A program made the position numbers and the translations under genes. The notes beneath the pieces are model-generated. The model was not told where the DNA came from. It saw only the letters and a list, made by a program, of their open reading frames with translations, and did not search any database. Positions 1-7,880 of a DNA stretch of 64,000 nt are shown piece by piece. Source of the stretch: Nephrocerus scutellatus (Eukaryota; Arthropoda; Insecta; Diptera; Pipunculidae); the NCBI GenBank assembly GCA_947095585.1, contig OX352762.1:113924930-113988929 (forward strand), read 5' to 3'. Each line of letters begins with the position of its first letter. Position 1 is the first letter of the stretch.

Positions 1-639
1 TCTTGCAGCTCTTTTTGTTTTTGTTTATTTGTCTTTTTGTACGTTACGTTGTTGGTCGTCACTCTTCATCTGTGAATGGGCAATTTGCGTCGTTGCAAGT
101 GCGTATCCATTCCTTCTATCTACATATGTAAGTGTCGGCTGGCTAAGTACGTTAACCGTTAGGACAGTAAAAACTTCAACTAATCAAATGGACGGACGGA
201 CCGGTTGTTTACCGTCCATTGCTTTGCGGCTAGGTGATGTGATAAGTGTCAAACAAATAGAATTCAAATGAACGCAAATATTAGCTCCTAACACATGTTT
301 AAGCTTGGGAATTGCTTGACAGTAAGTTTGGTCAGCGGATTCCAATAAAATTTGTTATTTCTACGGAAAGTTTTTGTAATAACTTTTAGAACTTTAGACA
401 TTTGCTGATACAAGGTGAAGTTATGATAAGATATTTATTTTGCTGTGATAAATCAATGGAATGGTATCTGAAGGACGATGTAATGTTATTATGCATTAAA
501 TACGTCCACTCAGTGAGAGTGTGTTAAAGAATATGCTGCCGCATATAGATCAACACAAATATTATAAAGAGTGTTTTTTTTTTGCTTAGATAGAACTTCC
601 TGAAAGGTTAACTATCAAACTCGCTGCCATACTGCGCTC
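1..639. other. Unassigned AT-rich sequence
   Basis: No coding region or repeat could be recognised in this stretch. The open frames are short and have no domain-like composition. It lies downstream, in minus-strand sense, of the hAT relic and may hold that element's 3' untranslated end, but I could not find a terminal inverted repeat. Confidence 0.3.
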
Positions 640-2446
640 TCTTTGCAACGTTTATTATCAGCATACTTTCCTGATTCACACATGTAAGTCGTTGCAAACG
701 GCAGAAGGATTGTTTTTGCTTCATCTGACAACATTTTCAATTCGTCCTTTAACATACACCAGAATTCCGAAAGTGACTATTTCGCTGCGAAATTTTCTTT
801 CATCGCAGAATATGATATCAAATCTATTAAACATTCATACTGCGGCGGTGTTTGAGAAGGTTTGCAACCCACTTTCTACTAAACTCAGCAGGTCTTGTCT
901 CTTCTTTAAACTCTTTGACCATTGGGAAGCTGTCTAGATTTCGATTTTCAATTGATTTTGCCCAAAAATCTATTTTTTAACGCCTTTACTTTGTCGCTGG
1001 TATCAAAAACCGTTATTGCGGTTCCCTGAAGAGATCCAAGTCTATGTCTTCATTTTCAAAATTTCATTTTTTCATTTCATTTCTTTTCATTTTTTCAAAA
1101 TATCTGTTAGATACGCTAACTTTAAAAGCCATCGCTCATTGCATAACCTCTCACCCAAAGCAAAGTCTTCATCAATTAGAAACGTTCCTACTTCAGCCCC
1201 TATTTTGAAGAGCCGAATCAAAGTTTTGCCCCGAGCAAGACACCTTACCTTACTTCTGCGTGAAGTAGCAAATACATATGCAAACTACCCATGTCATCAC
1301 TTTGAATAGCCTTTTCTTAGGTCGTGTTTTAATAAAGTTTATTATTTTCACGCTTTCGTCCAGGACTTCTTTAAGGGAAAAAGGCATTTTTCTCATAGCA
1401 AGGGCATGGCGATGAAGAACACAATGTCTACTAGCACATACGTTGGCCTTTTGCTTTATTGTAGCGATGGCGCCGGTTGTTTTTCCAGTCATGACCTTAG
1501 CCCCGTCTGTGGAAATATCCATACAGTTCACCCATTGGATTTCGTTGACTGGAAAAAATTGTCTATTAATTTAAAAATTTCAGCTCCAGTTGTAGTGATT
1601 GGCAAGGGCGTGCAGAAGAGAAAATCGCCAGCCCTGCAACATATGTTATTATTATTAAGATATTTTATTAAACATTTAAGTAATATACAATTTTGACTTA
1701 AAACTAAACTTATAACTATTATTAATAAGTGTCGGCTCAACAATAGGGGCCCGACGTATTTACATTGTTTTAATTTATTTTGTATTGCTTATAATTAAAC
1801 AATATTTTTGACTACTTAATCTACTACATGTTATATGTTATATGTTTTAAAATAAAATAAAAATGAAAAAAATATAAGAGGGGGTATAAACAGGGCGATC
1901 TTCAGCCTCTGTAATGTTGATTGCTGGCCTTCTCGTAGAAGGAGACGTCTTGATTATTAAAGATGTCGTTGAATCTCTAGCATCTGTGAATCCTCTGATG
2001 ATTATATAGCGGTGGCTTGGCTCGATTTCCTCGATTCTCAGTTCTTGCATCTCCGGACTTGGATGTGTTTCTAACCCATCAACGAATTTCTTTGCCATTT
2101 GGAACAAGTGGTCGGTTATTGGCAGCAGACCTGCCGCGTCGTACATTCTTGCAGTCGACACAAACTTATAGCTGTCTCCCTGCAACATCTGGTGATTCAT
2201 CCATTTGCAGTGAGAATTTTGTGAATCTTATTCTTGACATTAAAGTTGCTTTCACATCTTCGGCTAATTCTCCGATTCGTCGAGAGAATGTGTTATTTGA
2301 CATTGGAATAGCGTCAACTAGCGTCTTGGCTTTTTCATCAAACATACATTCAAAAATGTCCTTAACACATGGCTTCATTAAATTTTCAGCGATTGTATGG
2401 GCTTCACCTGTTTGAGTAACTCGGAAGCCGACTAAGTATGATGCCA
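640..2446 (-). pseudogene. hAT transposase relic (ZBED5/SCAND3-like)
   Basis: This is a decayed transposase of the hAT superfamily, the cut-and-paste DNA transposases related to host genes ZBED5 and SCAND3. Reading the minus strand from 2450, an N-terminal part contains ASYLVGFRV, HTIAENLMKPCVKDI, SRRIGELAEDVKATL and FSLQMDESPDVAG. After an inserted LINE tail it resumes with a TTTGAEIFKLIDNF block, then DISTDGAKVMTGKTTG, HCVLHRHAL and SLKEVLDESVKIINFIK near 1530-1300, then LLLHAEVR near 1250, and weak C-terminal similarity down to about 690. Frames change several times and stops are present, so no full protein can be made. The upstream end is cut exactly where a piggyBac TTAA begins. The N-terminal BED finger is missing. 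The family call is firm; the left limit near 640 is approximate. Confidence 0.8.
1643..2177 (-). mobile_element. 5'-truncated LINE insertion (3' end) in hAT
   Basis: About 535 bp splits the hAT transposase between the codons for DVAG and LA. It is flanked by an 11-bp direct repeat ccctgcaacat at 1632-1642 and 2178-2188, the target site duplication. On the minus strand it starts with an open frame to 1847 that contains ITDHLFQMAKKFVDGLETH and HRYIIIRGFTDARDS. An AT-rich untranslated region follows, ending in a short TAATAATAA tail. A 5'-truncated coding end, an untranslated region, a simple tail and a target duplication are the hallmarks of LINE target-primed insertion. A TAA-type tail is typical of I/R1-like LINEs, but I do not recognise the protein segment well enough to name the clade. 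Confidence 0.7.
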
Positions 2447-2466
2447 TTAACCCTAGAAAGATAATC
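2447..2466 (-). repeat. piggyBac terminal inverted repeat at TTAA
   Basis: TTAA at 2447-2450 is followed by CCCTAGAAAGATAATC, the terminal repeat sequence characteristic of the classical piggyBac element. About 25 bp inside lies a short palindrome, GCGCCTGCGAGGCGC. This is the 3' end of the minus-strand element to its right and marks the insertion point in the hAT gene. Confidence 0.85.
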
Positions 2467-3483
2467 TTATTTTTTAGTACTGAAAAGATAAACATGCGCC
2501 TGCGAGGCGCACAATTAAGAAAACGTTTTTTTTTTACAAAAAATTTTTTTTTTATTACTTCGTTTTATTTTTACATTATTAGCAATTAAGTAAAACATAA
2601 ATATATATTATTATTTTCTAACTAAAGTAGGATTTTATAAATCCATACCAAAAAGGAACACAAAATTAGAGATATTCGGTATTTAAATATCAATTATTAG
2701 CAATAGGTGACATTTATATTATTTTGTCTTACTAACTGATGAATTACAATATAATCAGTCTCAAATAATACCAATCAGTCAAAAATACAAAAAAAAATCT
2801 ATAGTTATAGTTGTTGCAAACATTATGTTTATGTTCACCAAACACTGCCTTTTTACATTTCGTACATGTCATCTTAGACATTCTTTTCTTTTTCGCTGTA
2901 CATATGCTACAGTAACATCGAACTTTAGCTGGAGGTTCCTCATCAGCTTCTTCAGAAACCTCTTGACTGGTTTGTGGCAAGATTTATAAATATTTTCCCT
3001 CAAACGTCTTGTCAAAGTAGGTATTTCCAATCTGGATCTCATCCACGGTGTTGATAGTTCACAGCTTAGCTTCTTCATATATTCTCTACGGTTCAATGGT
3101 CTTTCTCCGTTTAGTAAAACATTATGCGTGTAAATTATATACGAATTAACAAAGGCTATGTTTAAAATGCCATAAAAAATTGTCATTGGCCATCTGTTTG
3201 TCTTTCTAGAACAAGACATCGAAGAGCACATCTGATCAAAAGTGTCGGCGCCGCCTTTAGTCTGGTTGTAAAACATAATAATCTCAGGTTTGCCAGTTGT
3301 AGAATTTATAACGGAACCTTCATCGCATGAGGATAATAAGTACACCACCTTCGACAGCTTCGGCTTGTATGACACTAGGGTTAAATATCCATCAAAGCAA
3401 AACATAGACGTTCCCACTTGTCTAGAACGGGTGTTTTTTTGAAAAACCCATTGCAGGACTCTGAGTATTACTACGTAACGCAC
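2451..3483 (-). pseudogene. piggyBac transposase, C-terminal half (copy 1)
   Basis: The frame at 3483-2869 (about 204 codons) encodes the C-terminal part of a piggyBac transposase, which excises and integrates at TTAA. It contains VGTSMFCFDGYLTLVSYKP, the hydrophobic strand KVVYLLSS, and the third catalytic aspartate block MFYNQTKGGADTFDQMC. IFYGILNIAFVNSYIIY then matches the family's helical segment. A frameshift between about 2990 and 2940 separates this from the cysteine-rich tail RCYCSIC...MTCTKCKK...EHKHNVC near 2930-2800, the zinc-binding domain that recognises the element ends. The first two catalytic aspartates and the 5' end are absent, so it is dead. Codons upstream of 3483 are not recognisably piggyBac. 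Confidence 0.85.
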
Positions 3484-3889
3484 GGATTCTATTCACATAC
3501 AAAATCAAATGGATCTTAAGATTACATTACCGGCTGTGTGGGCGACTGTTTCTGTTTTGCAGGCAGTCGACAACGCGTAGCCCTTTTCTTTGCATTTACT
3601 AAGAATGTATTTCGTATCTTGAGATGTATTCACAGACAAGAGTGCTACGAAAGGACCGTTATAGCGCCGTTGATAATTTTTTTTCGGGATATGCGTGTTG
3701 TAGATACAAAATGTGTTTGCGTGAGTAGAAACATACACTGAAGACTGGCTATGCGATGACAACTGAAAATGGATTTCAGATAGAAGAAAAAACACATTTG
3801 AATAGTTCCTAAAAAATGTGATGATATTCAAACGAATTTCATGTGTGTAAACATAAATGATCTTGTCGATTTTTAATTTTTTTTCCTTT
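3484..3889. other. Unassigned spacer between piggyBac and mariner relics
   Basis: A minus-strand frame over 3700-3505 is open (VNTSQDTKYILSKCKEKGYA...), but I do not recognise it. It may be unrelated target DNA or the degraded 5' part of the piggyBac. No second TTAA-flanked piggyBac terminus was found here. Confidence 0.3.
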
Positions 3890-4900
3890 CTGTCTGTGGA
3901 GCACTTGGTCAACCTTGCCCACATGGTGCTCCGAAGAGCACACTCTGGAAAACCCGGCTCTAAAAGATGCAATAACTCCAACACGCCGGAGGAATGTGCG
4001 CACTGAAGAGAATATTGCCGCTGCAAAAAAAAGTCTGGTCGAAGATACAAATTTATCGATTCATCATTAGTTATAGGAATTGGGACTCTGTTCGTCCACT
4101 ACGTGGAAAATTTTGCACAAAGATCCTGGCATATACCCGTTCACAATTAAAGCCACAAGACCATCTCATACGCGTCGTTCTTTCGTCGATTGGGTTCTAC
4201 TGCCGTACACGTTCCTTTATCTTATAGCGATGAGGATAATTTTTATCTTAACGAGTTTGCTAGTAAGTGAAAATACCGCATATAGAGTCAGACAAATCCA
4301 CAATACACCCTATAGACTCAATTAAATCTAGGAAAATGCACTCTTTGGTGCGGTTTATATGCTGGTGGCATCATCGGAAGTCAACGAAGATCATTACCTC
4401 ACCATGATCAATGAATTTTTGTTTGAAACTATAGATGCCATTGATCCGAGCGAGATTTTGTTCCAACAGGATGGCGCTACATGCAATACGATGACAGCAA
4501 CCAACGACTTATTGAAATCAAATCGTGCGATATCACACCTCTCGATTATTTCCTGTGAGGTCACGTGAAGTCACTGGCTTAAGCTAATAATAATAATAAT
4601 ATTCGACGCGACAGACTATTGCGGTCCAAGGCCTAGCTTCTCGCAACCATTTGTGTTGATCATGTATATTTTTGCACACAAATGGAGCTAACAATTCCGG
4701 TACAATTGACGCCTTGGAATCTAAACGAAGGTGTTATTTTTGACAAAGGGTCAGCTGTGCTCGAAAAAGTGGCCAAAAATTTGTCGTCCAGAAAGCGCTT
4801 TGTCAAAAACATCTGGGGTGGCCATATGCCCGAATTCATTCTTAAATGTTATTTACATGGCATATTGATTGAAATTTAATTAAAATTAAATTATTTGTGT
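3890..4900 (+). pseudogene. mariner-type (IS630-Tc1-mariner) transposase relic
   Basis: Pieces of a mariner-type transposase can be read on the plus strand in three frames. N-terminal DNA-binding residues NVRTEENIAAAKKSLVEDTN and LSIHH lie at about 3985-4070, then ELGLCSSTTWKILHKDPG at 4080-4130. The region of the first catalytic aspartate is lost. MINEFLFETIDAIDPSEI followed by the second catalytic block FQQDGATC lies at 4400-4490. A SINE interrupts the gene at 4588-4685. The C-terminal segment VLEKVAKNL...GGHMPEFI follows at 4760-4850. Many frameshifts and deletions show an old copy. It is related to, but clearly diverged from, the DD41D copy at 51.5-52.8 kb. Confidence 0.75.
4588..4685 (-). 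mobile_element. tRNA-derived SINE, 5'-truncated (copy 1)
   Basis: This is the 3' part of the SINE family shared with 9.1, 17.0 and 28.5 kb. On the plus strand it begins with an (AAT)n run, the reverse of the (ATT)n tail, then attcgacgcgacagac. It is flanked by agctaa at 4582-4587 and 4686-4691, a short target duplication. It lacks the tRNA-like head and sits inside the mariner relic, so it is younger than that element. Confidence 0.75.
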
Positions 4901-5157
4901 TAATTTTTTTACAATTTTAAGTTCCATCGGGCTTAAAAAACGCCCAATACTCTGTAAAGTCTCTGATAAATTTTTTAACAAAATGTTAATCACGCAAGCT
5001 ACTTGCGAGTAGTCAATCGCAACCAACACTCATAATTATCGTTGATCACCTACCACCTCCCACCACCCACTAATCATTATAAACATTTCATCGTTTTCCA
5101 GATTAATAGAAAAAGCTAATATTATCGTTCCTCCTTTTGTCGATCGCACTCCACCTA

Positions 5158-5910
5158 CTACTCACCTTCCACATTGTGAACTGCCAATCCGAGTGCAATG
5201 AAAAGTGTCATTAATGTTGGTATGACGCTGGCACTGACATTTTGGATGAAACCGTTGACTCGTCCCTGTCGACGCAGATATCTTCTTCGCCTTTCGCCGG
5301 AACTAAGTTTTATTGATTCAGGCGACAATGATGACGACGACGACGACGACGACGACGATGGCAACTTCCCAACACATCGACACAAAAGCGTCGCAGTATC
5401 ATCACCGGTGGCGTTTCCACCATCATGAGGCGCCATTGCCGCACCATCAAATAGAGTAGCAGATTCATGTGAAATGCATCGCCTTAGTGTCCTCAAAATA
5501 GCACGATTAATAATAACGGTAATAATAATAATAATACTTATAAACGAATTTAGAGAGAAATTATCACTTTTCTTAAGCACTTGATCGTCATCGCGACTGA
5601 CACGATCCACGACCACCGCAGACACATCCCTTGTCGCGGCCTGCAGAAAAAGGCTATTGGCAGGCGGCGGCGTTACGTGTGCGCCAATACCGGATCTTCT
5701 CTTGTACTTGTAGTTACTGGACTTGAGAAATGTTAAATTTTCACTGGTTGCACACTTGGTTGACTTGGTGCCAATAAAAATTTCACGATTTGGATAATAT
5801 ATTTGGCGCTTCGACGCGAGTAATACTGAGACGTATCTCATCGGGGATGCAGAAAAGTCGGCGATTGATTTATCGAGGTTTATTTCATCAACGACGATTG
5901 ACAAATCCAT
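5158..5910 (-). CDS. Candidate host exon: basic stretch plus signal-anchor, ends at splice donor
   Basis: An open frame of about 250 codons runs from ATG at 5910 (first Met after an in-frame stop upstream) to a stop at 5158. The sequence just before the stop reads G|GTGAGTAG, a good splice donor at about 5167, so the coding exon probably ends there rather than at the TAG. Seen in order: MDLSIVVDEINLDKSIADF, a basic KYKRRS segment, an isoleucine-rich hydrophobic stretch (SFISIIIIITVII), a ten-residue serine run from TCG/TCA repeats, a basic block GERRRRYLRRQGRVNGF, and a hydrophobic segment VIPTLMTLFIALGLAV followed by HNVEG. This resembles a type II signal-anchor or a long-leader signal peptide. 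I do not recognise the gene. No transposon domain is visible, and the frame is the longest undisrupted one outside mobile elements. It could still be chance, since part of the length is low-complexity. Confidence 0.4.
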   Translation of the reverse strand: MDLSIVVDEINLDKSIADFSASPMRYVSVLLASKRQIYYPNREIFIGTKSTKCATSENLTFLKSSNYKYKRRSGIGAHVTPPPANSLFLQAATRDVSAVVVDRVSRDDDQVLKKSDNFSLNSFISIIIIITVIINRAILRTLRRCISHESATLFDGAAMAPHDGGNATGDDTATLLCRCVGKLPSSSSSSSSSSLSPESIKLSSGERRRRYLRRQGRVNGFIQNVSASVIPTLMTLFIALGLAVHNVEGE

Positions 5911-6280
5911 TGCGGCGATCGGTGGCAAGACGGTGGCTTACTATGCAACACATTATATCAGCAGGAATAGTGCTGTGCAGTATTCGGTGGGCGGGTATGT
6001 GTGTGTGTGTGTTTGGGTGGCAGAAAATCTGAAAAAAGATAAGAAGAAAATATTATTGTATTGTTATGAAAGAAAATTAATGAATTGGAAATTTGAAAAT
6101 AAATTGAATAAGAAAATCAAACGGATCCTTTGCTCAGGAAGTATCTACGGAATTGAGACTTCAAGAATGTGCTTGCTTTGCTTGACATAACTAGGGTCAT
6201 GGTCATCTACTTTACGACAGTATACAGCCATATAATCAATTATCGAGTTCTCTCTCTTAAATACCTGCATAACAAAGATG
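5911..6280. other. Unassigned sequence with (GT)n run
   Basis: This lies upstream of the candidate exon in minus-strand sense. It contains a short GT microsatellite at about 5996-6012 and AT-rich sequence. No promoter motif could be supported. Confidence 0.3.
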
Positions 6281-6990
6281 GCGGCATAATGTGTGATTGA
6301 ACGAACAAACTTTAAACGAGCCAGAAATGATTGCAATGCCCATCTTTGGCGAGTCAAATTCACCTGGGACCAAGAATTGAGGGAAAAAATACTACAATGT
6401 CCCAAAGGTAGTAAACATTTTTGGTCATTCGTGAAAAGAATAGCTCTGAAGAGGTGTTCTTTCAAGCAGGCGATACCATTGCGTAAGCTTTTCCATCTAT
6501 CCTATTCTTCTGGACTCTTCCCGAGAAGTTTGAAAACAGCCTTTGTCCAGCCCATTCTCAAAAAGGAGAGCTTTCGTCTCCTTTTTCGTACCGACCCACA
6601 GCACTAGCATCCATTCCTTCCGAGATCATGGAAACGTTGATCATTTTCAGCTCATGAAATATCTTGAAACCAACGAAATCCGTAGTGACCGGCAGTACGG
6701 ATTTTGTGGGCAACGTTCTACTGGTGATTTGATGGTATATCTGAACGAACAGTGGAACCGGTCTTTCCATCAATTTGGAGAAAGCAAAGCTGTTGCACGG
6801 CATTTGACAGAGTTTGGCATCAAGCTCTTTTGTCCAAAATGCGTAGTTATGGAGTCGATGATAAATTGCTTCACTGGACTAGAAGCTATCTTTTAGACCG
6901 CTCAATTCAAGTTGTTTTCGGCGATTTCAAGTCTGAAATATACCACATACATGCTGGCGTTCACCAGGGCTCTTCTGACTTCTAATCCAA
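6281..6990 (+). pseudogene. CR1/Jockey-like LINE reverse transcriptase relic (LINE-B copy 1)
   Basis: This is a fragment of a non-LTR reverse transcriptase. The linker RTNFKRARNDCNAHL...LREKILQCPKG is at 6300-6410. After a deletion come the RT finger residues PLRKLFHLSYSSGLFPRSLKTAFVQPI. Further frames give the SDRQYGFCGQRSTGDLM block at about 6690-6730 and AFDRVWHQALLSKM...SYLLDRSIQVV at about 6805-6920, ending with HAGVHQGSS in place of the usual GVPQGS motif. The catalytic YADD region is missing. Several frameshifts make it inactive. Copies of the same family lie at 19.6, 27.9, 35.6 and 42.0 kb. Confidence 0.75.
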
Positions 6991-7044
6991 TTCACTCTTT
7001 CTCTGACGAGAGCACTCAGCTTATCATTTAAGTTAGACGAACTT

Positions 7045-7195
7045 CCCTCAAACAATTAATAGAAAGTGTTGTCATTGGAGATATGCATGTGTGCAAAGTT
7101 TCAACGAAATCGGACTTTGGAAAGTGGGTAAAAAATATATCGCAAGATTCCACGACAAACAAACACACGGGCACGCGAAGTTAATATAGAGAATT
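7045..7195 (+). repeat. Modular 3'-region repeat (family F, copy 1)
   Basis: This contains the family's fixed order of motifs: tagaaagtgttgtca, gagatatgcatgtgtgcaaa, a cgcaagattccacgac motif, then cgggcacgcgaagttaata. The same motifs recur at 10.7, 32.7, 46.6, 57.2, 61.6 and 63.4 kb. I infer it is the 3' end of a LINE because three RTE-like copies run straight into it. Confidence 0.65.
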
Positions 7196-7880
7196 TAAAA
7201 AAAGGTAGTTTCCTTAGCATATTGGTCAGCTACAATAATTTTTTGACATTCAATACAAATCGGCCAAAATTTCATATTAAGCCTCGTTAATCCATTTTTA
7301 ACATGGAGTGGATTTTTTGCTTATTAGATATACGTAGATATTAACAATTGCAGCACAGTATAGCAAAGACACCTAGCTCAGATTCGACGATCAAATGGCC
7401 AAAGAACTGTGTTGTACAGTTTTATCAAGCCTTGAAGGGAAGGCGAAGACGGGTTTAGCTTCACACAAGCCTTGGCAGCTGATTTTTAAGAGATTCCCTA
7501 CTTACTCTGACTTAAAGGAGTATTTTCCGTAATCTTCTATTCTTCTAATTAACAATATCACTCGATCACTCACGCACGCACGCCGGCACCAATGTGATTC
7601 TAAAACTGTGATGAAATATTATCAGTATTCAATAGTTTATAAACTTTTAACTTTTTTAATTGGCATTAAATTCAATTATTTAAATAAGGTGTCTTTTTTT
7701 ACCAAGGCCTACTGCCACACTTTAATGATTACTTGCAAGAACTTCTGAACCCCTTTCTGTCTCTATGACATTCACAGAGAAAAAAGGATGTAGTAGGCAC
7801 TTTTTTATTTCGACGAAAATTTTAACTTTTTTTGCCCTTTTTTCTCTATTGATAGATTTTAAAACAAATGTATATGGGCG
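7196..7880. other. Unassigned; possible gag-like fragment at 7390-7530
   Basis: The plus strand can be read as LCCTVLSSLEGKAKTGLAS followed by KPWQLIFKRFPTYSDLKEY at about 7405-7530. The 'SLEGKA' phrasing is reminiscent of retrotransposon gag proteins. The match is weak and there is no flanking LTR or polymerase. The rest shows nothing recognisable. Confidence 0.25.
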
